Below, one piece after another: positions 33,863 through 45,218 of a DNA stretch of 64,000 nt. Within the stretch, counting starts at the first letter, position 1. Every line of letters starts with the position of its first letter. Location: contig JAKGHH010000003.1 of assembly GCA_022828595.1 (NCBI GenBank), positions 106,787,583-106,851,582 on the forward strand, in the 5' to 3' direction. Below the pieces are notes generated by a model that made no database searches, was not told the origin of the DNA, and saw nothing but the letters and a program-made list of their open reading frames with translations. A program made the position numbers and the translations under genes. Source of the DNA: Nelumbo lutea. Taxonomy: Eukaryota; Streptophyta; Magnoliopsida; Proteales; Nelumbonaceae.

Positions 33863-34092
33863 ATAGTTTGATTAACTATTTGCAGGGAGAATGCTTTTGT
33901 TAACTGTTATAATAACACGCGTCAAGACTATTGTAGTATTAGTCCTTGTGGTTACAAGTCTAGTGTTGCACTGCGGACACCTTCCTGAAAATGTTATTTG
34001 TTTTAAGGTAACGACGGAATATCAAGGATCTTACGCATGGTTACCTGGGTAAACTTTGGCCATAGCAGTTGGGAACGTTCTTTGATATGATT

Positions 34093-34514
34093 CGGGGTGC
34101 AACTTGGGTGGGCCCAACCTGATTAAAAGTATCTTATATTCATATCCGAGCCCAACTCGAGTTGTATTGGGTTAAGCTCAAGTTAAGCTGGGTCAGGCCC
34201 AAGCTGAGTCACCTTTAGAGTTGGGCCTGGGTTGACCTTCACCCAACCCAACCCGCCTGAGTTATCCATAGAAGTGTAGGGTAAGAGTAATTGTCTACTA
34301 GTGACCCAACGAATCACGTTACTGTGAATTTGTATTGTTAGAAGTGGTAACCAATCCACTGGTATTCATCAAAATTCACGGGGTTTTTTATTGGTCAAAG
34401 TTTGATTATAGAAATTGTATGTATGTATATGGTTGGGTCTGATCACAGAACCTAAGCCCAAGCCCAAAATTTTGTGGGTTAGCCAAGTTGGAAATGATCA
34501 CCCTACCTCGAACC
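34093..34514. repeat. hAT-like non-autonomous repeat
   Basis: It starts GGGGTGCAACTTGGGTGGGC and ends CCAAGTTGGAAATGATCACCCTA. The inside is rich in GGGTTGGGC and CCCAACCC in both orientations. It belongs with the copies at 25416 and 52533. Confidence 0.55.
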
Positions 34515-35160
34515 AATATAGGATGATTACACTTCATTTAAAAGTCTAGCCAACGACAAGTAAAAGGATATCAAGGACGACAGGGTCACCAACAAGATTT
34601 TAAGGACGATGTAGCTGTTGGCAGGAGGATCGGTATCAGCACAGCCCCCTACACCAGGAGTCACAGCTCTCTTGATATTCAATGCCTGTTTGGGAGAAAT
34701 GCAGTAGCTTCTGGCTTTCCAAGGTGGGTCTCACATTGACAACCTATAAGTCATGTTTGGCGAAAAAATCTGAAGAGCCCAAATCATTTGAAAGGTTGTT
34801 TGCTTCAGCCTCTTTGAATAGCATATTTGGAATAAACAATGACGATATTAGTTGAAATGAAGTGCTAGGAATAAACAATGATGAGTCTGTGCCCTTAAGC
34901 ATTTTCCACTTGGTTTAGGTGGTCATATTACAATTTTCAATTGATAACCAATCAGTATATATCGTATTTACCAAAAATATCAATTGATGTCACAGAAATG
35001 AGAGTGAATTTAGTAATTAACTGGTAATCTGACATGGTTAAATGTATGGCTACGTGGCAGGTCAGAACCATTGATATAAAAGTATGTTCTCCGTGTGCGG
35101 ATGTGGGGATTGGCACTTGGGAGGGTTTCTGCCAAAAGTACAGCGGAATGGCTCCCATGT
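34515..35160. other. Spacer without recognised features
   Basis: No gene, tail motif or terminal repeat is recognised here. A sequence TTGGTATTCATC-like tract and short ORFs are not convincing. Confidence 0.4.
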
Positions 35161-35690
35161 GAATGGTCGGAGGTAGCAGACAAAGGGGATCTGAGGAAAG
35201 GGAAGTGTGCAGAGAGTTCCTCTTAGAGAGGCAGGAACAATTTCAACCTCTTAGAGATTCATGGAGTGTGTGTATTCTGTATTTCTGTTAGGTCTCCTCT
35301 TTGGTAGATCCTCCTATTTATAGCTTTCCTGAAGGCCTTTTCCTTACAGAAAATTCCTTTTGGTTCTTCTATAAGATACTCCTAAAGGGTTGGGATTGGT
35401 CTGATTTGTACCATCTAGACTAGTTGGAAAGTTGCCACGTGTCCTTGTGAGCTTCTGTACAAGGGCACTCACCCTTTTCTGATGCACACGCATGAAGACA
35501 CTAGTTATAGCGTTCATGGTTGGAAAGTTGCCACATGTCCCATTGTGAGTGGTCGAACGCAGTAGAGAAAGGGGATCTAAGGAGGAAAGGGAAGCTGGAA
35601 GAGGGTTCTTGGAGGTGGGAATATTGCATCTGCTCAGGGACTCATGAGGGAAGTGTGTATTCTATTAGGTCTCCTCTTTGCAAAGGCATT
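35161..35690. repeat. Imperfect direct repeat with 386-bp period
   Basis: Blocks at 35161-35310 and 35546-35690 share AAAGGGGATCT (35182 and 35568), GTGTGTATTCT (35267 and 35653) and TTAGGTCTCCTCTTT. Another shared block, TGGAAAGTTGCCAC, lies at about 35427 and 35521. It may be a decayed pair of short LTRs or a local duplication. Confidence 0.65.
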
Positions 35691-35697
35691 CTTTCGG

Positions 35698-36108
35698 TAG
35701 GGGTGCAAATGGATTGGATCAGATCCGATCCAAGGTCTAATCCTATGTGGTTGAATTCAGATCACTTTGTTTGGATCTTCAGATCAGATTGAATAATAGG
35801 ATCCATCAGAAATCGAATCGGACTGGGATCACCCATATCCAATCCAATATATATATATACTGAAAATAATTAAGTATTTGTATTTTTTGTTTTTATTTTA
35901 TTTAAATTAGTATATTTTAATTTTCTTTCAATAATTTATTAATTTGTGAAGAAAACAAGTTGGATCGGATCAGATCCAACTTATTGATAGGATTTGAATT
36001 CGAATTGAGTCCTATCAGATCCAATCGGATCGAATCCAACATTAATAGTGTTGGATTAGATTCAAATATTCCCTTATTCGAATCTGATCTGATCCGTTTG
36101 CATTCCTA
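35698..36108. repeat. hAT-like non-autonomous repeat (TAGGGGTGCAAATGGATTGG)
   Basis: Inverted ends are TAGGGGTGCAAATGGATTGG and, as complement, the terminal GATCCGTTTGCATTCCTA. Inside, GATCGGATC-type words repeat in both directions. Flanks TCTTTCGG and TTTTTTGA match in five of eight positions, a weak trace of a target duplication. It lies 21 bp from the gypsy insertion. Confidence 0.65.
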
Positions 36109-36129
36109 TTTTTTGATACAGAAAGTTCC

Positions 36130-36984
36130 TGATGATGCGCAATCTGATCGGTCCTAGCTACCAGTTACCTTGCGTCTGACGAAATTGGAGGTGCCTAAAA
36201 CAAGGAAGAAAATAGAGATTTCCGGGGAGGAACCCGGTTGGAACACTCCGAAGCTCAAGTTAGTGCTCTTGAGAAGGCAAGGGAAATAAAGAACTTCAAG
36301 ACCAGAAAGCACAAGAATCACATACCTCCTTCCTTGGGAGATGGGGGTATCATTACCCTATACACTTACTTCCATACCTCTGCCAGTTCAGGTATCATTA
36401 CCTCCGCTAGATCGGGTGTCATTTCCTTTGCCAGATCGGGTGTCATTTCCTCTGCCAGATCGGGTGTCATAACCTCCGCCAGTTGCCAGTTGCCAGTTCG
36501 GGTGTCATAACCTCCATTGTTCCTTGTCAGGGTCGTCTCTGACACGTCTGAGATGGCGGTGGTAGGTGGCCGTTGGCGGGCGGCTATCATGTGTCGGACC
36601 CCTAATCAGTCAGGTGCACCGCCTCCGTGTACGGGCTTCCTAGGCATCAGGTACGGTTGTTCAGTCAGGTGACTTGGAGCCGAAGTGGTGTGCGAGGTGG
36701 TCTTGAGTTCGGATAGAAGTGTGACCCGAACTACCCCTGGTGAGTAGTCCGGGTTTTTTGCATTTTGTGCTCCTTGTAAGGCTCAAGACCTCGAAGGGAG
36801 AGCTCGGGTTCCTCCTTGGGGAGTTCGGGACTCCTTAGCTCGGAGCTCGGGTTGTAGGTTCCTCCTTTGGGGGAGCTCGGGTTGTGGGCCCACTGCCGTG
36901 CCGAGCTGGCGCTTCTGCCAGGTCACTCTCAGTTGCCTCCACGTATCACATGGCCGAGGGGTCGGGTCAAATCTCCCTCCAGCA
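36130..36984 (-). repeat. Gypsy 3' LTR (left)
   Basis: The 855-bp LTR starts TGATGATGCGC and ends CTCCCTCCAGCA. A 24-bp unit with GCCAGATCGGGTGTCAT is repeated about four times at 36395-36515. It has about two copies of an AGCTCGGGTTGTAGGTTCC unit, where the other LTR has more. Confidence 0.92.
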
Positions 36985-37004
36985 ATTGCCCCCCACTTCC
37001 CATG
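36985..37004 (-). other. Gypsy polypurine tract
   Basis: On the minus strand GGGAAGTGGGGGGCAAT lies directly before the 3' LTR, as expected for plus-strand DNA priming. Confidence 0.8.
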
Positions 37005-37308
37005 CACGGGGTCCTGACCCGGTGTGGGGAGTTCACAGGATGACTGGTGGATTTGCCTCGGGACACTTTGGCCTTGGGTTGGAACTTCTCCGGTTTGACC
37101 TGCTTGTGTTCTTGGCTCAACCAGGGTCGGCTTGGTTCGGCCAGGGGTCAATCCCGGGCTACGTGTAGCTCACGCGCGTAAATGATTTCAAATTTTTGAA
37201 CATCAAAAATACGCGCCAAACTAACTTTTCCTCGGGGGTGCGTAGCCGGTTTCGCGGGGAGCCATTGGATGGTTTCGATCTTGGCTGTTGATGCGCAAGT
37301 ACAGTGGC

Positions 37309-37317
37309 TATAAATAG
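37309..37317 (+). promoter_or_regulatory. TATA box for the antisense ORF
   Basis: TATAAATAG lies inside the element on the strand opposite to gag-pol, about 140 bp before the first ATG of the antisense reading frame. Spacing fits a core promoter with a short leader. Confidence 0.6.
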
Positions 37318-37454
37318 TGGGGGCCCCTGGTCATTTTCCTTTGCCATCCTTCAACATTTGTTTCTTGAGCTCGCGTCCAAGACTGTCAGCTCACGTCACT
37401 TTTTCGTAGTCCGGTAGCTTTTCCTGGTGAGTCCTCAGCCTTCTCTTTGTTTCG

Positions 37455-39082
37455 ATGTCTAGCTCGAGTAGTTCAGATAGTCCTCTGGGGGGGTCAGATG
37501 CTGGTTCTACGAACCGAGTTGCTGCCCCTAACAGTCTTAGCGAGTCCGAGGTGGGGCCCAAGGTAGAGCTCGAGTTCGAGCCCACAGGCTGAGTCACTTC
37601 GGGTAGCTTGGCATCCACCTCCCATCGAGGTCGGGTGCCATATAAGTTCGGGCCTTCCACTATGATGCCCGAGAGGCTTTGATCCCTTATCACTCAATAC
37701 AACCTGCCTGGGGAGTATGCTTATATTTTACCCTCAGGCGACTTTCCTTGGGAGCACGGTCCGAATGAGATCGTGATATTCCGGGAGCAGCTTGTTGCCA
37801 GGCTGCGCCTTCCCTTCCATCCCCTTATCGTCGAGGTCATGAACCACTTTGGCGTCACTGTAGGTCAGCTTCACCCGAACTCCATCCGCAACCTTGTCGA
37901 GACCATCTCCCTTTGCTGCGAACATTGCCTTCCCTTTGACTAGAAGTTTTTTCTTCTATTCTCATGCTTAAGAAACAAGTGGGTCCCCTGCCGGGCGTAG
38001 GAGGGCGTACTACTTGTCGCCTCGTTCGAGCTTCAAGCTCTTACACGATCTCCCCAATAAGGTCCGGCATGGAAGCGGGACTACTTCGTGGTTCGAAGTG
38101 CTACGGGGTGGCCGTTTCCTACTAAGTGGGGGTTGGTCGTCCCTGACCCCAGTGTCGCTTTAGACGAAGATACGGTGAAGGGCCTCTAGGACTGGGCCCG
38201 GCTTGGGCTCAAATGCGAAGTCTACCTGACGGAGGACAAGCTTATTCAGGCCGGTCTGAGTTCGGATAGGTTTCTTGCTCAGATAAAGATACTTTTGCTT
38301 TTGTTTTTATTCTCGCCTTTTGACGCCGAGCTCCTTTTTGTAGGTGTTATGAAGGCAAAGAAGACTCGAGGTGCAAGTCTGTTAAATGGCATGAAAAGGA
38401 GGAAGCGAGCCACTAAGCGGGTCCGCCTTGATCCTTCCCGTGTTGCGGAGCCCGAGGCACCGAGAATGGAGCCTCCTTGGGAGCCCGAGGTGGCCCCTCC
38501 AATTCAGGAAGTGACAGGGGCTCCTATGCCGACACTTCCTATACCCAGACTGTGCCTTCAGGCTCAGGAAGTCAGGATGAGGTTGGGAGCATGCTGATGC
38601 CAAGATACGCTCTTCGAAAAAGTAAGAAGGCTACTTGCCCTGAGGAGGTTGCAGTGTGGGCCGATCTTCCTACGAATCTCATAGGCGCTCATGCTGCATC
38701 TCACTCCATGGTGGTAAGTCGGAGTAGTGGTTTATTTATTTATTTTTTGAACTCCTCTATCAACACTTTGGCAATCCAGGCGGAGAGGGGCTTGAAGCGA
38801 GCACAAGTTGCCGAAGCGGCTTCCCGTGCTGCACGAGCTGAGCTAACGAGGTCTCGGAGGGACAAAGAGGCTTTAGGAATGGTGGTGAGACACATGGTGG
38901 ACCTGAAGTTGGATCTGAAGCATCAGGTCGAGTACCTTCAGGATGATATCAGGGAGAGGACTCAAATCTTCTCTCAGGCCATCGAGGAGGTGAAGGTGAA
39001 AGCCGTCGAGGATTACATCGCTTCGCTGTGCTTTGACGACATGATGGTGGGCTTGTACAGAAGGGGTTTCAAGTTGAGCTGA
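37455..39082 (+). pseudogene. Antisense ORF of the Tat gypsy element (Transposase_28-like)
   Basis: It reads opposite to gag-pol, between integrase and the 3' LTR. ATG 37455 starts MSSSSSSDSPLGGSD. After stops at 37590 and about 37677 comes LVARLRLPFHPLIVEVMNHF then VGQLHPNSIRNLV, which resembles the plant 'putative gypsy type transposon' domain (PF04195) as I recall it. Further exon-like parts follow: WKRDYFVV near 38068, a lysine/arginine-rich stretch KRRKRATKRVR near 38390, and a coiled-coil-like segment of about 100 residues ending at 39082 (AERGLKRAQVAEAASRAARA and LKHQVEYLQDDIRER). Introns are likely. The role of such antisense proteins is not established. Several stops make this copy broken. 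Confidence 0.75.
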
Positions 39083-39549
39083 TTGGATGATAAGGAATAT
39101 GTACCCCGAGCTCAATATTAGCGTCATAACTACTTCACGCATCACTCGGGAGATGGTTGCCGCAGCTAATGATGATGCGGATTCTGAAGATGAAGCGGGA
39201 CCTTCGGGCATTATCGAAGTCCCTTTTGAAGGCGAGGGAGATGTACCTCCGGGCTTGTGAGCTTGTTGCTATTGTGTTTTTTGTTTTTTGTTTTTTGTTT
39301 TCTGAAGTGTAAACAATATTATTTTGCAATGAATAGTTCTCCCTTTTTTGGCTAAGTGTTGGCTAGTTATTTTCTTTTTTCGCCGAGCTGACTATGTTTC
39401 CGAACTGCTAGACTTAAGCCCCGAGGCGAGTTAACATAGTAAGGTTATGTGCCCAATCTATTCTCCGCCCGAGTTAGTTAACATAGGTTGAATTGGTTCC
39501 TGGGCTATGCACCTCGGGATCCATACTTGTGCATATTGCTTTCGTTGAT

Positions 39550-39815
39550 GAGGTGTCGAGGTCATCTTTAGCTCGGTATTCTGGGCCTTACGGTGCTGAG
39601 GTCCTTGTTAGCTTGGCATTCTGGGCCTTAGGGTGCCGAGGTCTTTGTTAGCTCAGCATTCTAGCCCTTAGGCTCTAGTAGTGGCTCATGGCCTGCTTAC
39701 GGTGCCGAGGTCATCTTTAGCTCGGTATTCTGGCCCTTTACGGTGCCGAGGTCCTTGTTAGCTCGGCATTCTGGGCCTTAGGCTCTGGTAGTGGCTCATG
39801 GCCTACTTAGTTTGA
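39550..39815. repeat. Tandem repeat in gypsy 3' region
   Basis: A unit of roughly 40 bp with GGTGCCGAGGTC, TTAGCTCGGCATTCTGG and CCTTA occurs five times. Two of the copies carry an added TGGCTCATGGCCT segment. It lies between integrase and the antisense ORF, where the two transcripts would end. Confidence 0.85.
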
Positions 39816-39917
39816 TAATTCATAGGTAAAATCGTCTTAAGTTGACGATGTTCCATGCTTGGGGTATCTGTTTACCCTCTAGGGTCTCGAGCTTGTATGC
39901 TCCCCTGAGTACTCTCT

Positions 39918-40883
39918 TTACTCGGTAGGGTCCTTCCCAGTTCGGCCCGAGTTTGCCAACGCCGGGCTTAGGTACCATGATCTTGCGGAGGACCAGGTCA
40001 CCGACATGAAAGTTTTGTTTCTTAACTCTGCTGTTGTATACCGAGCTACCCTTTGCTGGTACGCTGCGGTTCTGATGTATGCGAGGTCCCTCACCTCATC
40101 AAGTAGGTCGAGGTTGGTACGTAGCTCGTCGTTATTAGTATTGTCATTGTATGCTTCCAACCGAAGTGAGGGGATTTTGATTTCGGCTGGGATGACTGCC
40201 TCCATGCCATTGAAGGGAGTTTCTCCAGTGGCGGTCTTCTCTGTAGTTTGGTATGCCCATAGAATGCTAGGCAGCTCGTCTGCCCATAACCCTTTAGCTC
40301 GGTCTAGCCTGACTTTTAGTCCGTGAAGGATAGCTCTGTTCGTGACTTTTGCCTGACTGTTTGCTTGTGGGTGCGCAACCGACGTGAAGTTTTGTCGGAT
40401 CCCTATGCCTTGGCACCACTCTTGGAATTTGATGTCCTCGAACTACTTGCCATTGTCGGAGATCAGCACCCGATGTAGCCCGAAGCGGCACAATATGTTC
40501 TTCCAAAAGAAGTTCTGGATGTTTCGAGTTGTGATGGTTACGAGAGTTTCAGCTTCAACCCACTTGGTGAAGTAGTCTACTGCCACTACTAGGAACTTCC
40601 TTCTTCCTGTTGCTGGTGGGAATGGCCCAAGTAGGTCGATACCCCATTGTGCGAAGGGCCATGGGCTGGTGAGGTACTTGAGGTTGGCGGCGGGCTGATG
40701 GTGAATATTGGCATGCTTTTGGCACTTCTCGCACTTCCTGATTAGCCCGATGGCGTCTGCTTTCATTGTTGGCCAATAGTACCCCTGTCGTAGTGCCTTC
40801 TGAGCGATGGCCCTACCCCCCAAGTGTCCACCACATAGACCTTCATGAATGTTGCGGAGTAGAGCTCGGCTTCGGGAAGTCAC
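39918..40883 (-). pseudogene. Gypsy integrase
   Basis: On the minus strand the zinc region reads HEGLCGGHLGG and CEKCQKHA. Core acids are WGIDLLGPF and LISDNGK, the latter followed by a stop. The third block reads AHPQANSQAKVTNRAIL; the catalytic glutamate of the usual QAEVTNR is lysine (codon at 40347-40349). The C-terminal part continues in 40205-39918 with MEAVIPAEIKIPSLRL. Stop codons, a frameshift and the E-to-K change make it inactive. Confidence 0.9.
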
Positions 40884-41041
40884 AAGCAGCGCAGGTAGGG
40901 GAGCGTGTCGGATCTTCGGTACAGTTGTCCGTCTATCATGACGTACTTGGCTGCCTGATGCTCTACCCTCCTAGTGGCATTGCATTCTCCGGGGAGGGTT
41001 CCATGTAGCAAGAAGCTCGCGAGTGGATTAATCCAGGTCAG

Positions 41042-41500
41042 TTATGCTTGGGCGACAGGAGCGACCTCCACTGCCCCCTGGAGAATGCTAGGCCGAGGTA
41101 ACTCCTCTATGTACACAGTTCTCATGGTGTTGTCACTGGTGCTAGCTATCCGGGACAGGGCGTCGGCCTCAGTGTTCTCTGACCTCGGGATTTGTTTGAT
41201 GAAGTGTGATTGGAAGCTAAGCAGTGCCTCTTTTACCTTTGCCAAGTAGGCGATCAAAGCTGGCTCGCGGGCTTCGTATTCCTCTGTAACTTGTTTGACC
41301 ACGAGCTGGGAATCGCTGTAGATAACTATGTGTTTTGCCTTTACTTCTTGCGCCAGAGCTAGCCCTGCTATCAATACCTCGTATTTCGCCTCATTGTTGG
41401 ATGCCGCGTACTCCAGTTTTCATGCCACTCGGACCTCAAAGAACTACACCGGCTCCGCTGTCCTGCTGATTTGAGGAGCCATCTACGTGAAGGATCCATG
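41042..41500 (-). pseudogene. Gypsy second (archaeal-type) RNase H
   Basis: From about 41480 the minus strand reads HVDGSSNQQDSGAGVVL, then NNEAKYEVLIAGLALAQEVK after a frame change, IVIYSDSQLVVKQV, and SENTEADALSRIAS. These give the D, E, D and D active-site residues of an RVT_3-type RNase H. The extra domain after the normal RNase H marks the Tat lineage. A stop after GVVL and the frame change break it. Confidence 0.87.
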
Positions 41501-42560
41501 GCTCCTCATCCCAGTGCGCGCTCGGCCTAACCAGGAGAGATACCGAACTGGGTGCGACCTAACAAGGCTCGGACTCAACCTGCCTGGGAGCATCGAGATC
41601 ACCCGAACTGGGGGTCTTGTGCTTAATTGGGATGAGGACCTCGGAGCTGAACGTGCATTCAGCAACAAAATCCGCCAAGGCTTGAGCTTTGATAGCGGTT
41701 CGTGGCTTGTACTGGAGGTCGTACTCATTGAGTTTGATGGCCCACTTTGTCAATCGACCGGAGACCTCGGGCCTGAGTAATACTTGCCTCATGGGTTTGT
41801 CGGTGAGGACGATGATGGTATGGGCATGGAAATACGGACGAAGTTTGCGGGCCGCAATCACAAGCGCATCGGCTAGCTTTTCTATCTCCGGATACCTCGT
41901 TTATGCTCCCTACAATATTTTACTAACATAGTAGATGGGTCGTTGGACCCGATCTACTTCCTTTATCAGTACCGAACTGACCATTTCGTCGCTTGCCCAG
42001 AGGTACAGTTCTAAAACATCGCCCTCTTCGGGCCGGGTCTTCACTGGGATACTGGCGAGGTATTTTTTGAGCTCGTCGAATGCGAGTTGGCATTTCGGGT
42101 TCCACTCGAACCCTTTGCCTTTTATTACCTTGAAGAAGGACAGACAACGGTCTGCTGACTTAGACATGAAATGACTCAGAGCAACTATTCTACCGTTCAG
42201 CCTCTGAACCTCTTTCACTTTTCGGGGTGGTCTCGTATCTAGGATGGCTTTTATCTGTCGCGGTTGGTGTAGTTGACGCACATGCGCCACTTGTCATTTG
42301 CCTTTTTTTACCAAAACGGGGTTGGCTACCCAGCTCGGGTAATGAACTTCCCTTTGTGAGGAGCTTCTCGACCTCCTCATCAACCGCCCTCTAGCGTTCT
42401 AGGGTTAAGTTGCATTTCTTCTGTCTAATGGGTCTGACTACGGGGTCAGTATTGAGTTTGTGAGTTATGAGCATAGGGTCTATGCCGAGCATTTCTGCCG
42501 TGGACCAAGCGAAAACATCTAAGTTACTGAGTAAGAAGTGTACCAGTTCGAATCGCAAGG
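41501..42560 (-). pseudogene. Gypsy reverse transcriptase (core deleted) and RNase H
   Basis: Upstream blocks read VFAWSTAEMLGIDP, VRPIRQKKCNLTLER, then ANPV-like and WRMCVNYTN near 42265. The next bases read QIKAILDTRPPRKVKEVQRL, which belongs after the RT palm. Thus the whole catalytic core with its YVDD box (some 400 bp) is deleted at about 42256. The connection and RNase H follow with FEWNPKCQLAFDELKKYL, YYVSKIL, and LTDKPMRQVLLRPEVSGRL. The element cannot make its own cDNA. Confidence 0.88.
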
Positions 42561-42648
42561 GTTCTTCCAGGGATGCTCCGACCTGAAGTAATTTGGCGGG
42601 GTCTTCTGCCGAGACAAAGATGGGAACAGTTTCCTCCGTGGGTGCAAC

Positions 42649-43161
42649 TCACTCCTCGTTTTGTTCCACCGGTTGCTCCTGTTCGAGGTCGCCGGTTACC
42701 TTGGCCTTTCCCTTGAGGGCGGCAACATAGCACTTACGGAACTCGAGCTGGTTGCCCCGCACTACCCCGATGCCGAAGTCCATTGGGAACTTCATGGCCA
42801 AATAGTAAGTGGAAACCACAGCTATTAAAGCGTGCTTGATCGGCTGACCTACTATGGCATTGTAGGGGGAGGGGGTCGCGACCACCAAAAAATCATGACT
42901 GAGTCTTACTATGCTAGGCCACGTGCTGACTTCCACAAGTACTGTGATCTTTCCCAGGGGTCTAACTTCTTCTCCGCTGAAGCCGACCAACATGGTTTTC
43001 GCGGGTTTCAAGTTAATCTCTTGGAACTGGAGCTTGTCGAAGGCCACTTTAAAGAGGATGTCTGTTGAACTATCGGAGTCAATGAGTACCCGTCGGACTT
43101 CGAAGTCGTTGATCTTCATTTTTATGACAAGTTCGTCGTCGTGGGGTAGTGGACCCCGCAC
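42649..43161 (-). pseudogene. Gypsy aspartic protease
   Basis: The minus-strand frame reads LPHDDELVIKMKINDFEVRR, then VLIDSDSSTDILF, where families usually have DxGSS. It continues with LVGFSGEEVRPLGKITV and SPYNAIVGQPIKHALIAV, the second conserved block. The glycine of the active-site triplet is replaced by aspartate, so activity is doubtful. It lies between gag and RT in the usual order. Confidence 0.87.
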
Positions 43162-43340
43162 GCATCGTCTTCGGTGAAGAATATGGGGTCTTCCGTCCTA
43201 GGCCGCTTTGGGGGATTTTGTTCTTCTCCGGCGGCCTCCCGGGTTGATGCCCGAGCTGCTGCCGAGGTACATCTTGCTACGATCGATCCTCCAACGATTA
43301 CGTGGATTGTTCCCCAACTGGTCTTTCCTCCGGGCTGCTT

Positions 43341-44892
43341 CTACAGTTCGGCTGGCCGGCTGCTTGACTCGGGGGCATCTCTACTGTGCTCTCCTTGCCG
43401 ACCTGTCTTATTATAGCTATTATTATTATGTTGTATAAAATTTCTTAGGTACCCGTGACGAATAAGTTCCTCTATCTTGTCGCGGAGGTTATTACAATGT
43501 TCAGTGCTATGACCGTGGTCTCTATGGAAACTGTAGTACAAGTTTTTAATCCTCTCATTCAGGTTTCCCTTTAGACGAGGTGGCCATTTCACGTACGAGG
43601 CGTCTTTGATCGTCATTAAGATCTCGGCCCGCTTCGTGTTTAAGGGCGTGTAGTCCGTCCGACCTGCTAAGGGAGCTCAGACGGCGGGCTTGGCTTCGTC
43701 CCCCGAGCTGGGTCTTTCTTTCTCATGTCATCTGGGTTGGAGGGTTCACCTTCCCTCTTCCTTTTTTCGATCTCGCTTTTAGTCCTTTGGTTGATCTCCT
43801 CCTCTGTTCTTATGAATTTGTCAGCGACCTTGAGGAATTCAGCTACAGTGGCGGGCTGGTTGACTACCATGTGCCACCTGAACTACTTGTGTGTCACAAC
43901 CCTCTTGGCTGCCATGAGCTGTACCGCGGGGTCTAAGCACGGTATCTGCAAGCACGCACCATTGAACCGTTTGACATAGCCCCGGATGGACTCTCCTTCC
44001 CTCTGGACTATTCCGAGAAGGCTTTCATCGATTCAGGGGCACCGCTTGCTAGTAACGAAGTGCACGGTGAAGACTTGCACGAACTAGGTCCAGCTTCTTA
44101 TCGACCCGGGGTCAGGTTCCTATACCAGGTGCGGGCTACTCCCCTGAAGGTTGTAGTGAACGCCACACACATACAAGACTCACTGGCCCTTGCTAGGTGC
44201 ATTTGGGACTGGAAAGCATCGACATGGTCATTGGGGTCAAAAGACCCGTCATACTTTTTTAGAGGAGGGAGTTTGAAATCCTTGGGCATGGGGAATGCAA
44301 GGAGTTCTGATGACAGGGGGGAAGGGATTGAAAGAATAAGGGCAACTTTTACCTCGGAGCTCGGGCAGGATGCGGGTGGTAGTTCGACGACTTCGTTGGC
44401 GTCTTCACTGCTGCTTAGAGGGCTTGGTGTTGGCGCTACTTGCCTGGTATTGGCGCTACTTGCCTCAGTGTTGCCGAGGTTGACCGGCCCGGATTGCTGG
44501 TAGTTTGCTGCCAGGACGCCGAACTGGTTCTCTGTGAGCGGGAGCTCGAACTTAGAGTGCCGAGGTGCTGACTTGACTGGCAAGGAGATTCCCGATTTGC
44601 CGGTGAGCTGTGAACGGGGGCGATTAGTCTTTCCCTCCTGCCCGGGGATGAGGCCTGGCTCTTGGAGGGGTCCTGGAGTTGGGAGGCTCCTCCTCAGTGA
44701 AGGCGCCCACCCTGAGGGGAGGGCTTGGCCAACTTCGGAGCAGGGTGCCGAGGTGGGAGCTGTGGTTGGTTCAGAGGCAGTTGGGGTAACTGTTATTGAT
44801 AGTGATACTGAGAAATATGGTGCAGTACTTGCTGCTGATGGAGCTGATGTTGCTGGAATTGCTGCATTTGGGCTTGCATTGCCCGCATGCAC
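43341..44892 (-). pseudogene. Gypsy gag
   Basis: The minus-strand frame from 44892 has a long proline- and serine-rich start, then LKKYDGSFDPNDHVDAFQSQ and ARTWYRNLTPGR, the Retrotrans_gag capsid start. Capsid parts continue in other frames (MVVNQPATVAEFLKVADKFI at 43870-43800). A final block, FHRDHGHSTEHCNNLRDKIE at about 43530, is the Tat gag C-terminal zinc-like region, with one cysteine lost. Frame breaks occur near 44098 and 43667. Confidence 0.87.
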
Positions 44893-45200
44893 TACATCAA
44901 GTCATTGAATTGGTTTTGGCTAGTCGCCAGAGGGACAACAATAGGTTCAGCAAAAGTTGTCTCAATAGGGAGGGGTAGGAGAACATTCATAGGTGCCACC
45001 ATGTTTGGTGCATTGAGGCTAGGGATTCCGTCCGTCAAGAGGGGGATAGTGAATTGTCTGATGCATACAGTAGCGGGCCGAGGGTGTTCCCCTACAACAT
45101 TCAAGTCGGCGTTGTGCCTGTTGCTGCTGGAGGAAGCCATGGAAGCTAAGGTTTCTTTGAGAAAGAGAATTAAAGGATAGGAGAGGCCTTTTGAAAGTTT

Positions 45201-45218
45201 CCCACAGACGGCACCAAA
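45201..45218 (-). other. Gypsy primer binding site
   Basis: Minus-strand TTTGGTGCCGTCTGTGGG directly follows the 5' LTR. It is near the TGGCGCCGTCTGTGGG site common in plant gypsy elements. Confidence 0.75.

Noticed and set aside
41487..41780. Plus-strand open frames across the gypsy region, for example 97 codons here and others at 43174-43438 and 44534-44908
   Set aside because: They are antisense shadows of minus-strand gag, protease and RNase H. Unlike 37455-39082 they have no domain and no promoter-like site.
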